Origin: Ciona savignyi
Taxonomy: Eukaryota > Chordata > Ascidiacea > Phlebobranchia > Cionidae
DNA length: 64,000 nt
Direction: 5' to 3'
Assembly (NCBI GenBank): GCA_000149265.1
Contig: CH003409.1
Location: forward strand, 503,985 to 567,984
The translations under genes were made by a program, and so were the position numbers. The notes below the pieces were generated by a model that worked only from the letters and a program-made list of their open reading frames with translations, searched no databases and was not told the DNA's origin. Shown piece after piece: positions 1 to 14,500 of this stretch (its first letter is position 1; each line of letters begins with the position of its first letter).

Positions 1-502
1 ACTTTCGTTCCACGCCATTAAATTCCGCCTTTCCGTGCTGATGTAGGGGTGTCTCGAATCATTTTTTACTCCGTTTGCCTGAGCTTTGGTAAATACCAGT
101 AGTATATGCGAATAAAATAGATAAACCAATATAGAATTGCATGAAAACATATTTACCAAAAATAATAAAAATTTACAACATTCGAATTACACATTTATAA
201 ATATACGTATGAGTTTACGTCATATAATCTGTTACGTAACAATGATTTATGTATTTAAAAACGTAATAATTGCCAAACTTATCTGTAATTCGTAACATTA
301 TTTTCTGTATATAACGTTCTGTATATTCACAGTATATATACATAACACATTAAAATAGCTCCGGTAACCCGACATTGGATGTGAATTAATCTGACGATTG
401 CGTTTTTCAAACACGAGGATAAAACCCTATCCTCTATCTTAAAATGAAGCAAAGTGTAACTATGGTACATCATACTTAGTGTATTATGTTAAATATATGT
501 GG

Positions 503-772
503 GATGGATAGGATACTCATGTTTAAGCACGTGAGTAGGAAAACCAAGTGGGTGAACACAGAGGAAATCGTCAGATAACCTATAGAGCCCACCGTCTGGT
601 TACTGGAGCTATTTTAGTGTGTCGTCTATAATTCACACGTTCCTTTAAGTTAGCATATTATTCCGCTGGGTTTTTGCAATGTCCGTTAAGTGCCTTTACC
701 ATGGACACAACCGACTAGCCAGCGACCAGTTTTGAGGCTGAAACCCCTCGACTGAAAGGCTAATCCATCAAG
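503..772 (-). repeat. SINE-A copy (tRNA-derived SINE)
   Basis: The copy shows the family blocks in reverse orientation: a body with 'gcccaccgtctggttac', then 'acgttcctttaa', 'gcaatgtccgttaagtgcc' and 'acaaccgactagccagcgacc', ending in a decayed tRNA-like head. The same blocks recur dozens of times in the window. Orientation is given with the tRNA-like head as 5'. Confidence 0.75.
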
Positions 773-949
773 TTAATAACAATCGAGATTTAATTATTCC
801 AGCGTTTTTTTTACCGAAATTCAATAAAATCGTTGCGGCACCAAAATTTCGAGGAAAATATTTGAGAATTGAATTCCCTATAGGCCTATAGTATTGAAAT
901 AAAGGCCACAATTAACCGATATTTATTACAACAACACGTTTTATCCAAA

Positions 950-1045
950 TGGTTAACGCGACCGATACATATACTGACTCCTATATTCAAATGGTTCTAG
1001 GGAAGAGTTCATCATGGATTCGAAACTTGGCTCGGTATCAAAATC
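950..1045 (+). repeat. SINE-B copy (short tRNA-derived SINE)
   Basis: It carries 'atggttaacgcgaccgatac', the family's A-box region, then 'gaagagttcatcatggattc' and 'gaaacttggctcggta', the B-box region. The head resembles a Ser/Leu tRNA, but nothing folds as an intact tRNA, so this is a SINE relic and not a tRNA gene. Confidence 0.7.
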
Positions 1046-1608
1046 TCTGTACATTTTTTGTAAAAAAAGATTTTTTATTACGAAAGTGCTCCTGATAGAA
1101 ACTCGATACAATCCAGTTAAAATATCTTAGTACCGATATGGTGAAATATATATAATGACAAATGTGTTTTTTGTATCATAATGCGCCGATATAGAACACG
1201 AAAAGGCACATTTGAACATATGCCTTATAAAAACAAATATATATATATATTTATATAAGAACTCTTGTAAGCTACAAAATAATACACGTGTAAGGATTAA
1301 AATATAAATTTTGCTTTCACGCTTGAAAAAATCATTCAAAAGTATTGTATAAAGCGGAACGCTACGAAAAAATTAATATTAGTGTGAGGAATGTGGCATT
1401 GGGTTATAACATCGGTTGGCTTTTAAGTTTCCAATTAAATAAATTGCAATTTAGGTCATCCAAACGGAATTTATGTTCCATGGTGTAAGCTGGCCCAAAC
1501 ACAAGGTTATCTAAAAGTCAATACTCTGCTCCTACGGTGTATAAAACGAACACGCCAAAAATGTAAGTCTCAGGGTAACCCCCTAACTCCAGTTCGTTTG
1601 TGTTTTGC

Positions 1609-1846
1609 CGAATGTGGTGTTTTTTTCCGAATGTGGTGTTATTTGTCGAATGTGGTGTATTTTGTCGAATGTGGTGTATTTTGTCGAATGTGGTGTATTT
1701 TGTCGAATGTGGTGTATTTTGTCGAATGTGGTGTATTTTGTCGAATGTGATGTATTTTTTCGAATGTGGTGTATTTTGTCGAATGTGGTGTATTTTACCG
1801 AATGTGGTGTATTTTACCGAATGTGGTGTATTTTGTCGAATGTGCT
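1609..1846. repeat. 13-copy 19-bp minisatellite
   Basis: The word cgaatgtg recurs at exactly 19-bp spacing at 1609, 1628, 1647 and on to 1837, giving 13 units of consensus cgaatgtggtgtattttgt with few substitutions. Because 19 is one more than a multiple of 3, the three frames rotate into each other and none contains a stop. This explains overlapping Cys/Val/Phe-rich ORFs of up to 100 codons here, which are not genes. Confidence 0.97.
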
Positions 1847-2527
1847 CTAGAAATCTGTTTCCACATCATTACAATCTACTATATTGTTCTGGTCTTTGTT
1901 AGTTTTCTAAATCTACGTATTTACTTATTCACAGTGTGTATTGCCTTGATTTAAACCGACGCGTAGCTTATCACATTTTTAAAGTTAAATTGTTTATAAT
2001 TAATAACAACGAAGCTTATATGTTAACAAAAAAATTATAATTTAATTCCCCACAAACCGACAAATGCCTCGTGTTGGCTACTTAACATATGTACCAGTAA
2101 CATTCGTCTCAGTAACTAGAAGATGGATCAAACCATACCATACCAATTATTTTTAGTTAACAGTTCTATAGCCAACGACTCTTACATGTGTTTTATATTC
2201 CGTTCCAAACCCGTAAGTTACATAGAACTGTAGCGTTGTTTTTGTTTTGAGAGGTGCTAAATTGTATAAATTGATAAAACATGGTTTAAACCTGCTCTCG
2301 AATTTTCGAGGTAGAATTTGAATAACGAATATATGGAATTTACATGAATGCTGCTATTACTATATATGGAGACAAATTATCTATGGATAGTCACGGCTAA
2401 TTAAGTCAAGAAAGTGTTGCATTAAATCTACGGTGATGTGCACAATATATCATGTCTGTGGTGTGTAAGAGGGAAGAGATCGCTATACGTTACAACGAAA
2501 TTGCAAAGGTCTTGGTTCAAGTTGTCG

Positions 2528-5500
2528 TCACTCCCAAGCCATGATCACTTTGCTGAACGGAGTAAAAATCCCTTTGTTCGGGGAACTGTAAGAAAATAAT
2601 GTGGTATATATTACAGTGTGCTGTGTATGACTAAGACGTTCCTTTAATTTAGTACAACCTATTAATTGGGCTTCGGCAAAAAGTATGCTAAGCGCCTTAC
2701 CAAAGAACACAGCCAACAAGCTATCAGTTTCGCTATTGCAGTATGTTGTGTATGATTAAAACGTTCCTTTAATTGAGTAGGACCCATTATTCAACTGGGT
2801 TTAGGCCTTTGGACGATGTACACTACGTTTTGGACGATGTACACTAAAATACTGGTGTTAAAAAAGAAACAAAATATAGGATGTCAGACAATATACATTA
2901 CTACAGGGCCTACATTACTTAAGGTAATTAATTTTAAAAGTTGGCTGGTGCAGCTTACCACGTAAAGTATTTCGTTCCTTGAAAGGTGCCGGCATGTTTC
3001 CCATCTGCGAAAGAATAGAAAAAAATTAGGTATAATGTTTACGTAAAATACCTATTTAGGCTATTCAGTATGTTGTTCTAAAGGTTGTGTCATTAAAACT
3101 CCCAAAACCTTTCGTGTTCTAACCTAAAACAGTGTTTTTTTAATTTTTTTATTGTTTTTTTTTTCATCATTTCGTTGTACGTTTTTAGATACCGATGACA
3201 TTGATGTAATTATACCCGACCCCAACTATGTTTTCACATCAGAAAGGTTTAATTTATGCCATTATTTTAGTGAGATATCGCAAATGCATAGGAACATCAG
3301 ATATCTTTGCGCAACACCTGTAAAATTCCGTTACATTCTCACATTTAAATTTGCAGACATTGAGTTTCCTATTTTAGATTAGAAACATAATATATAAAAA
3401 GTGGATTTTTAATTTCTATATCAAAGCATTCATCTTTAAATATGTTTTACAGTGGTTTAAAGATCTTGGTTAAAAATTACTGATTTCAAAATAATCGTAG
3501 GAATAAAACTGATTCGGATAAAAACATCCGTAACCTAAGCTCAACACATTACAATGTCTTATTTTCGTTTACATTGTGTATTGATTATACCACGAAACCT
3601 TGTAACCAACGCTGATATTAATTACGCGTCCCTGTTAATCCTTTTCTTCCTAAACCTCTAACGTTACCGCCTTTACTTTCACGTTACGTTATTCCTGACA
3701 TATTACCGGTATAGTTCAATTATTGGGATAAATTATTTTTTTAACAGCTTACCTCCAATACAATTATTTATACAGAACCTCAAGACTTTACTACAGGTTA
3801 TCAGGAATTTTGCCTGAAAAGATTGCCTGAAAAGTTCAACAAACATACCGTATCCGTCCAACTCTACGCCGATGAACATTTCATCCCGGGTTGGTAGATG
3901 GCCGATGTACCGGACAGTTCCTCTGCTTAACTTCCCTCCAGGCCGGGTGAACTTGATGCAATACCCGAGCATTAGATCACCGGGGGAACGAGGTGCAAAC
4001 GCCCTTCGAGGTAAACTCCGTTTCACCATTGTAGGGTAGCGGCTGGAATGTGATATAAAGCTCTGATTATTACCCGAATATATAAGTGTATGTGGTTGCC
4101 TTTTTTAAAACTAACTTTCTTCTTTACAGTTAACATAGTTGGTTTGAATATTAAAAAAAAAAAATCATGTATGAAACAAATGAGTGTTTGCACAATATAG
4201 TTTTATTGTAAGAATAAAATAAAGTAGACTCTCTTTTTAAGGGAATAAGTTTTAAAATCATGACGGGCTTGTCTATAGCTCATTCTCTTTTTTGCGGGGC
4301 TTAGTTTCGAACTCATTATGGACTCGTCACTACTATGCTTACTCTCTCGCTGTATCCTTAATGTCTTTCTGCGTGGACGTCATCTTGGGGCTAACCGATC
4401 GGAAACCACTGGCACAAGGACTACACGATCTTCGCATTGGTGAACTCTCCATCTTCGTTTCTCGAAAGGAGCCGGACGAATCTGAAATAGCAATCCGACC
4501 GATTAGCTTTGTGGGGTAGTGTTCTTCTTTTAGCCGAAGGGTTGCAGGCTCGAAAGTGGTCAATCGCTAATCGAATGTGTCCTTGGGCAAGGCACTTAAC
4601 GGACATTGCCTGAACCCAGTGGAATAAAAGGTTCTACCAAGTTGTCCTCCGGTGGTGCTTGTCTAAATCAGTTATATTCTAAAGATTATTCTGGAATCAG
4701 TCATTTTTAATCTGGAATGTGTGCTCTGGTACAAAAATGTGTAAGGTTTTGTTTAAAATGTCTACTAGAAGCCTATATAGCACTTTTATATAGGGTTACA
4801 GAAATATGAAAAAACTAATTTAAATATACAACCCCTGAAGTAGACAATTTGCGAAAATGTATCATATGCTTCGAATATGGTCAACATCTAATTTCTCATT
4901 ATTCTAATAGTTCTAAACTTAAAATTAGGATATTTTAATGTTTTTGCGTCGAATAATGCAAACCGCAAAGGGTTTGGAAAGGTTTGTACTGTCTTGTGGC
5001 CGAATGGTTAACACGACCGATACATATATTGATTTTATACAAAAAAAACGTCTTAGGAAAAAGCCCATCATGGGTTCCACCCTTAACCCGGTAAAAAAAG
5101 TCTAAGCAACGTTTATTCAGATAACAATAAAGTAGCATATGTGATAAATACTAACCGGTCGCTCGTCCGCCACGCTTCTTTAAATTTAGATTGAGCTCCG
5201 TGTCGGCAAATTCGTCCTCACTCCCGAGTGGTTTGACTCCACTGACAGCCGTACAACCGTTCATTTGGCTTCTCTGTGGCTTGAGTAGCACCTCCGTGCA
5301 GTCGCTGTCGATTGACCGAGGAGAATCCGGACCTGAAGGGATTTGTTTTGTTAAAGTTGAAATAATTTAAATCAGTCTGTCAGACATTGAATCCTTGATA
5401 ATCATGTATGTGGTCGAATGGTTAGCGCTACCGATACAAATATCGACTTTTATGTTAAAAAATGTTCTTGCAAACTAGCCCATGATAGTCTCGGAGCCCA

Positions 5501-8500
5501 ATAAAAAAATGGTTTCGCTTAACTTCACTCTTTGAAAAAAAAGATGATATCGTAGAAATACCCTGTTGTTTTATATAGATATATGTTTTCGGTGGTGTGA
5601 CCAAGTGATTAACGCGAGCTATGCGTAAATACCGATTGTATTAACCAAAACACGTTCTCAAACGTCCTATATATAATTAAAAACGTTCTCAGCTAGGGAC
5701 CCATCAGGGATTCGAACCTGAACCCGTAAAAAAAAGACAAAGAAACAAACCGTCCATGTGTTGGTTGTATCGCTCCATAGTGAGATCCCGGATGTTAAGT
5801 GCAGCAGATGGAGACATGCTCCGATCTTTGATGAGTCGGGATGCGGCGTGGGAGGAAGCGGAACTTGCAGCCATCGCGTCAGTGACCGGGGATCGCGCTC
5901 GGGTTGAAGAGAACCGGACGTTTTGCTGAAAGAATATCAGCATTTAGGATTCTAACCAGGATGACTGCGTTTATTTTTTTATTTTTTACCGGGCCTAGTT
6001 TCGATCCTTTGATGATCTAGTCACTGGGTCCTTTTTTGTATGCAAGTCCTATGTATCAGTCACACTAACCACACGGCCAAAGGAACGTCCATAACTGCTT
6101 TCCCCACCATAAGATTCGATATATTTTTACCTTCGAAGGACTAGATGACGATACGTAGCTATGACGTGAGGAGGGGCGCGGAGAAACACTGCGGTTCCTA
6201 GGACTTCTCGGAGACACATCTCCCAATCTCTGCTTTAATCTTCGCACTTCGTCCAGCAGACGGTCGTGCTCCATTTGGTAATATTCGATTTTATTTAAAA
6301 GGTCTTGCCGACAATCTGGGGATGGAGAAATGTTCAATTTTTCATTGGTTTTAAGGGTTAATTGGACATAACCATAGCCATACTTCTGCACGATTATGTT
6401 TTTAATTATATATTTATTCATTTGCCCACATTCAGGTTGCGGACATGAGTATTCCATCCAACTTACTTAAGCGTGGGCATATTCATATGTTTTTAACCAC
6501 ATTTCAAGTTGTACTCATAAAAATAACTGTAGACTTACTTTTTAATGCAAAATGATACATTTTAGTAAGCATTATATCAACCCATATAAATGGGCATATA
6601 CTTTTAATGCAAAATAATACATTTTAGTAAAAAATATCTACCCAACTAAATAGAGACTTGGCTATTAAATGCTTACCACCCGTTTTATTAGCTTTAAGCA
6701 GCTCAATATAGCGGCGGAGGTCTCTAATCTCTGATTTATGTTGTCGGTTTTCCTCCGATATTTCGTAGCATTTTGATCGCAGTTCCTTTGCTTCTGTTCG
6801 TAATTCCGCCAACTCTGCTTGGTAATCCGCTAAGTCGGATTGGAGAAGAAGATTTTCCGCGGAAATCTCGTGCATTCGGTCGAGCTGGAATAGGAACAGC
6901 CAATTAGGAAATTTTACTTAATACAGCGACGAGTCCATCGTGGGTTCAAAACTTAGTTTACACAACTGTCAATAGAAATATTTGTTTTTTAAAAACTAGG
7001 GTTAAATCCGTTTGTTTTTTTTTATTGCATCTACTCTTGACTTTCTATTTTCGTTGCGGTATTTGGGCGATTAGATGTGCCAAATTGGTTTCAATGGACT
7101 CTAAGTAACAGGATGAAATTAGGGACCCTGTACATGTGTATAATGGTGTGCTTTCAAATATTTGTCTAATTCACAAAACCGGTAAAGTCGACAAACGAAA
7201 TCTTCCACCTAAGTAAACAATCAACATTCCTTTAATAGGTCGAGTTCTTGTGTAAATAAACGGAACAACAGTTTAAACACAAATTTACTTTAAGACTTTC
7301 GATGGAACAGTTAAGCAACATAGGCTTATTCCAATTCTTATTTTAAATTAAAACTATTACATATGCCATTAGACTATAATGTGCAGTTGTTTTTTTATTT
7401 TTCTGCTAGTTTGATTAATGTTAACATTTATAGTGACTTCATTCATTTTATTAAGCGTATTTATTAATAATGAAAGCCCGAATCGTAATCATCAATATGA
7501 AGCCCGACCTGTCCCAGTAGCGTACGAGTTTAGTTTCATTGATCACAAATAAGACCAACTTTCACACATTATCAGTGTTTCGGTAACTACACCATGAGTT
7601 GAGTGTTGCGTAAAGGTTGTGGATAAAGCCGTCTTTTTCTGTCTACTTTATTTTTCATATTTTTTGTTTTCTTTTTTAGTTAATTCCCTTTTGTCGTTTA
7701 TAAAAGAGAAATCCATGTTTAATCCTCCGTGGTATACTGATATGATTATTCGCATAACAAACGGGGGAACTAGGGGGTTAGATTTGGGGTTAGTTCTGGA
7801 GTTGTGATTAGTGTTTAGGGCATGGTTTAAATTAGTTTCCATAGTCTTAGTAAGCAGTTTCCCTCCTTCCCGCTATCCCTTCTTTTAGTGATGCCCCTAA
7901 CGTACCCAGCAATTCGTCAGATGTCGTCATACCTTTTCTCTCATGATTGAATTATCCGCCTTTAAATCCACCAATGAGTGGTCGTTCTCGGTCGGGATGG
8001 AAAAGCGGTCACGCTCTAATGATTTCAGGTCGAACTCTGCTCGTTCAAGGTCACTCGTTGAAGCCTTGCTCAAGCTTTCCAACTCGTCCACGCGTTTCTT
8101 TATGTTCCCTAACAATTAAACGCACTTGTTATGATTTCCATACGCCTCGTTCAAGTGCATTCAAAGCACAGCTGAATATGTACCGGGACTATGAAGGCCA
8201 TGGACTCGAGATAAGATAATAAAGCTGGAGATTAAATTCCACATTCCGGGTTGTAGTAAACCGTACTAACCACACGATCATGATTTTTTGCATTTTAAGA
8301 CATTTTTTATCAACTTTGACACAAATTGTATACAGAGACATGTCTTATGTTTAAAGATCATAATACCACAGACGTCGAAACATATAAACGCAAAATATAA
8401 GTTACCAAAACTGTCATTACTGCTTGTATCCAATGAATCCATTCTTTCCCCTTTAGATACTTTATATACTAAGATAAAAACACCACTACTCCGCGCTATA

Positions 8501-11500
8501 ATACCACAGTTTCTAATAGACTGCCGTCTAACATAAACGTATCTGCTATAATCTTATATCAAAGCTGTCATGTAATTCTGGTATATAGAGATAGTACGAT
8601 CTCTTCGGTCGAAATTACATCGTAAAATGAACTTCTTCTTTTGCCTGTTATAAACTGATTTGAAGATGGCGCCGGTTGGAGAAAGTACACAAACAGACGC
8701 ATCAGATGCTAGAAGGAACGAGATGACGAAATAAGGTTAATAATCAACTAACACAGGAATACAATAAAACAGCGGGTGTGCTCGCGCCGAAATCGTGCGC
8801 TTCCAACCGAGATTTTGGAAAAGATTTAGAACAAAACTGAAACGTTCAAAGACATCACTTATTTAAGAATGCATTTATTATGATACACTCTTTTTAACTT
8901 TCTCTAAACTTTTTTAAATTACCAATTTATTTACGTGTATTAGCACTTTTAACGAGTTTTAAACGAAAAAATATACGTCATATTTAAACAAACATATGTT
9001 ATGTGGTATGGTTTTGTAGCTTGATTTATAATATTATTAGTGTGAACTTTATATAAATCGGAAAATGGTATTAGTAACATAAGTATGTTTATATAATACC
9101 GATCTATGTCCACAATTTTTACACCATGTTTAATTGCAATGGATAGGTAATATAATACCATATTAGTAAATTGAATCAGCTGTGTCTTTTCGCCTTCGTT
9201 AACATATAAGATTCAGTGTGACTTAGGTAATTACGTAGCATGGACTAGCCATAGCGTATACGTGGAATAGAAACCGCCAACAAGTCTGTACACGAGTCGC
9301 ATCTCAGAACAATATTCTCCAACCGTTGCTCGGTAAGTCAACAACATACGAATCATACCACTTTATCTTTTATAAGCTCGTAAATTTGAATCACGCCGGT
9401 TTTTATTGCATCAAGTAAGCATGTTTTTCCATTGACCTAACATAAAACGATAATTGCACTAAAATTGGACATAATTTGATTCAAAAGTGAACAAATATAT
9501 AAAATTAAATTTTAACCTTTAAAAATAACGAGTGTTTGTATTTTCAATATAAGTTTCTTATTTCATGAATGCTGTAACAGCTTTTTAAATCGTGTTGTCG
9601 TGAGTAAGTTGCCCGCCCACACTTTAGTTTTCCATTTACCCAACAAACAGTCTGTTCTTCGCTAAGCTATAGGACAACAAAAGACACTGTTTAGTTACCA
9701 AGACACAGTTACAATCGACATGGTATATATGGACACTTTATTTACAACATAAATACAACTCTACTGGGATAAAAGTTTATGCATTTTAAATGAATACTTA
9801 AGTCGGTGTATTTGCAAATTTAATTACGAATTTACATATTCGACTTGTATTTTGCATAACAACATAATTAAATATTATTAGCAAAAATGTAATTAAAATG
9901 CTAAATAATGCGTTTTATCGTTACGAAATTACACTTACCTTAATTTTCTTTAAATTCATAACTTCAAATCATAACTTCTAACTCCCTTAAACCAACTGCC
10001 TTCTATTGGAGCCCTGACTACCGACTAAAGGAACTTTTTTACTTCTGAATTGATTCTATTATTTCAACTCTGCTATTGTTCGTTATTTGGATTAAGGTAT
10101 CGTTTTAGCCGAACCCCCTTTCAAGAACAAATTCACCATTGTACGACTGTTGTCGGTGGAGCTTCGCCGCTTTGTGGTCCGTTATACGCTCCACAAAGCG
10201 GAGGTTTTATTCTTCAGAACATCTGTCATACCAGGACGACAAATAAAGAAACCTGATGTCGATGGAATTTAATCGCACGCCGTACAACCTCTTCGAGGTA
10301 TATATAACTGAACTTGAGAAGACTGCTTACACGAAATTCAGGAACTACTCGTTTATCTGAATACAAAACCATAGAATTCCACGCCGTACAACCGAGTCAA
10401 GGTATATATATCTGTACTACAGACGACTTCCGACCCGCAACAAACAACGAAATTCAGGAACCACTCGTTTATCTGAATACAAAACTTTACAATTAAACTT
10501 CCGCTGTACAATCTTATTTCGATATCTATAACTAAACTTGAGACGATGGTCCGACCCATAAGACGCCACGATAGTCAGCACTCATGTATGCCAATACAAT
10601 ATCATTCAAATTCATAATATAATTCTAAACCCACCTTTACCGTTGTCCGAATGATTCTTCATGTTTTCCAAACGCGTGTCGGCGTGTTTCTGTTCAAATT
10701 GCAAATCTTGTTTCGCCTTTTGTGCGGCCTTTTCCGCGTCTTCTCTATCTCGTTTGCAAACTTCGATTTTTTTCTTTAAAAAACGGTTCCAATTACGCGT
10801 GTAAAGGTACGTTAAACGCACACGTGTTGTTGTATTTACACAATATATAGTTGTTGTATAGTCAAATTTTTCTAACTAAATTAGCAGAAAAAACAAATGA
10901 ATTTTCAAATCTCGTCCTTGAATTAAGAGCCGTATTACTTATAACCAGTATTAATAACCCCACACACAGAAAATACAGCAAAATGAATTCATTCTAAAGG
11001 TCAGCGATTGGTTATTTTAAGCTATAGCACGTTGTATGGCTTATGATATACAATATGGTATACAAAAGATACAATGATTCAGTTCTTTCAGCCAATAAAC
11101 CAACAAGATTAAACAATGTTCGTCACGTGCTTAAATACACATGCGACCAGCTTAAGGCTCCGCCACATGTTTTATACCGAGCCAAGTTTCGAACCCATGA
11201 TAGGCGAGTCATAAGATCGTTTTGTAAAGGATTAGGTATATGTATCGAACACGTTACCCAGCTACAAATGTTAATTCAGCTACAAAAAGCTAAAATTTGG
11301 ATTTAGGTCCAGTACGTAGTATAAGGTGGATACTTACCTTTAGTTGGTCCCTTTCAACGTACAAGTCGTCCAAATGCGTCAATAAATCGTTTCGTGGGGT
11401 GTCAGTAGCCCGGGTTCGTGCCTATAAAAGCAAATTGTATTAGGTCAAAATACTCGAGATTATCCCCGAAATTGGAATGACTTCCTGTCGTTATTATACA

Positions 11501-14500
11501 CAGGCATTATCCGGGTAACCTCGTGCCCACAGTTAAAATGCCAAAAATAGTTGAAGTATACATATCGTGAATATAGGATAGAATATTTATGCTTATCCCC
11601 GCGAATGGGAAGACAGGGTGTAAACACACGGACAATCATCAGAACACCTAGTGCCCACCGTCGGGTTATTTGATCTATTGCAGTGTTACAAATGATTAGG
11701 ACGTTTTTCAATTTAGTATATCCTATTAAACCAACGACCCGACATCAACCTAATTAGGTAGTTGGGGGCGGTCGTGTGGCCGAATGGTTAACACAACAGA
11801 AACATATACCAATTGTACACAAAAACAGCCTTGGTGAGAAGGTCATCATGGATTCGAAACCTAGCCCGAGGTAAAAAATAAACAGTTGGTAAAAATGACA
11901 AATTGCTTTGGAAAATTACTCTAATCTGCCTCTTTAAACTTCTAATTTGGTCGTCAGAGTGCTTCAGGTGTTTCTCTAATCCACTTATTTCGTCTTGCCT
12001 CAATCGTATATGCTTGTTCAATAAGCCCAATACTTCCTCCAATGCACGGTTTTTAAAACAGTTCGAAATCTTACCGGACATTCTCTGTCACATTATTTTA
12101 AAACTTGGACACTATTGAAATCGACAAATGATAATATACGATTACAATACGGATAATAAATCTTTTTTTTGTTAATTTACTAAAACTTTCTAGATTAATT
12201 TTTACATATGTTAGCTATACGATAAGATGGATTAAAATCTTTCCCTTCTATTAATACTGAAACCGGATTAATTACTAATTCTTCAAACAAAAAAGTTTGG
12301 CAATATATGCTGGGATTTTTCTATTAACTAAACTAAATGAAAACAGTCAGTCATATCCTTTAATGGCGAATGATAACTTATGCCTGTATATCGGCACGGT
12401 TGCCATTAGTGTCTTTAGGCCACGTGATTATATTTTCCTTAAACTCTGAGTAAATATTGCAAGATATTTAATTATATTCTGAGTCTAGAACACACCTACG
12501 TTAATAAAGCATCTCTAATTGCATACTGTAGGACATTTCTATTCTAAGATTAAAACATTCCTAGAATGGATGTAAATACAACACCAGCCACTAAACTCAA
12601 TGAATAGTAAGCCGAACTTTCACCATCTATAACAACTGGTTGAGTAGCCGGTTAAGGGGACTTGAAATCTAGCGGCGGAAAATTTAAAACGTTAGGATAC
12701 TGGTCAAAACGTACAAGCGATTCCTGAACTAATTATTGAGACCGAATAAAAGGACATCCCTGGGTCTAACAATAGTTTTCCTGACTTTCATTAATTAGCA
12801 TTTTATTGTTAAACTGTTAGACAACGGTATACAAAGGATCTTGTAACTGAAAATACAATATGACTGCCTTTTTCTAAAGTGTAACGCTCTTTTCCTCTTT
12901 ATAACTAACGAAATACTTTACTGCTATAACACATTTATAACTTTTTAAGGGTTGCTAATTTTAAAACCCAGTTTAAAAAGTCGATTTAAAACTTAATAAA
13001 TTCGTTTCTTACTATTGCCTTTGCTGCCATACAAAATCTTATTTAATTTCTTGAAGGAGGACATACAATTTAATGATTTTATCATCGAAATACGAGAGTA
13101 TATCCATATTTTGAATTGGAGAACTAGCAACCGTTAAAGTATCAAAGAAAACATTACAAACTTTACTATGGGCGGAACAAAGGATTTCAGTTTTGAAATT
13201 CAGACTTGTTTTGATAACTTCACATTACCTTTTCCAGATATACGCCAACGTAAAAGAATAGTTAAGGCAACTTAAAAAAATAGTTAAGGCAACTCTGTTT
13301 TTTTTTCAATTAACACTTCAAAAAGTAAATTCTTCTATGCACTATTGTTTCCTGTAATTGTTTAATTTAGATTTTTATCTGATACCTAAAAGTTTATTGT
13401 TTTGGTGCAATTAGTGTATTGTTATTCTTTTTAGTGTGTCATTTTTACCGGGTCACCAAGATGGTTTTTGTATAAAAGTCGGTTTATGTATCGGTCGCGT
13501 TAACCATTCGGCCACACGACCGTACGTTCATTATTATTTTTTTTTCTACATTTTTTTTACCGAGCTAAGTTTCGAACCCAAGATAGGCTCGTCACTAAGA
13601 CCGTTTTTTTGTATAAGAGTTGGTATATGTATCGGTCGCGTTAACCATTTGGCCACACGACCGTACCCGTAAGTTCATTATGAACGTAATTTACTTCAAT
13701 TTTGCACTGTAGCGCCACTTAGCGACAATGTATTTTCCATTTTAGTTTCGAACGCGGGATTACTGAATTTCCCAGTTGATTTATATTATATGATGGTAGT
13801 TTTACCAGTTGGCGTCTCTTCCATTATAATAACAAACTTTTAATTTTGACTGATAAGGAATACGTCAAAAGTAAATAAAGGTTTTTGGACGATCATATAG
13901 ATGTTCAGAGTCCAGGAATAATAAGATTTCTTATAACACATAGCAACCCATGCAACACCAGAGTCGGGTTGTAAACTGTGTCGATTTATACAACTTAAAC
14001 TATGTTTAAAATGCGATCAGGCTATATCGTACCGTTGCCTGCATTAAATTCTGCTCGACACCTGTTGCATTTTGAATTTGGCATATTCGTTGGACGTGCC
14101 GTCGCGATTCCTTTTGCATTTGATCTGCTTCCAGTAAATCGTGCCTCAAGTTTCGTTTGATAAGGCCCAACGATGATGATACGTCCATTGCAGTTACATG
14201 ATCGGGCAACGTTGTCTGTGAATTAATGGGGAAACCAGGGAGTTAAAAGTAATGTATACTTGCATTTAAGGTTATCTTATTAGGTTAAGTTGTGTTTGGT
14301 TAATTCATTTACTACGACGCCATGTTAAATTTTAGTATTTTAATAAGTTGTAAATTCGAAACCAGTCGATGGCCGGTAAGTTGTGTGCATAGGTACGGCA
14401 GTTAAACTGTATGACATCTCAATCATATAAAATACACCGTAATAGCTCCAAAAATCCATGGTTTAAGCGAGATAATCTAACGATTACCCGTGTGGTCACT

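Larger units (their letters stand above)
1..2527. other. Intergenic flank, no gene seen
   Basis: No open frame here looks like a spliced or single-exon gene. The stretch holds a SINE-A copy (503-772), a SINE-B copy (950-1045), the 19-bp minisatellite (1609-1846) and otherwise AT-rich single-copy-looking DNA. The 3' UTR of the minus-strand CAP-Gly gene must lie within its right end, below 2528, but I see no canonical AATAAA close to that stop codon. Confidence 0.6.

Noticed and set aside
1600..1954. Three overlapping 62-100-codon Cys-rich ORFs
   Set aside because: They are frame rotations of the 19-bp minisatellite and have no independent support.
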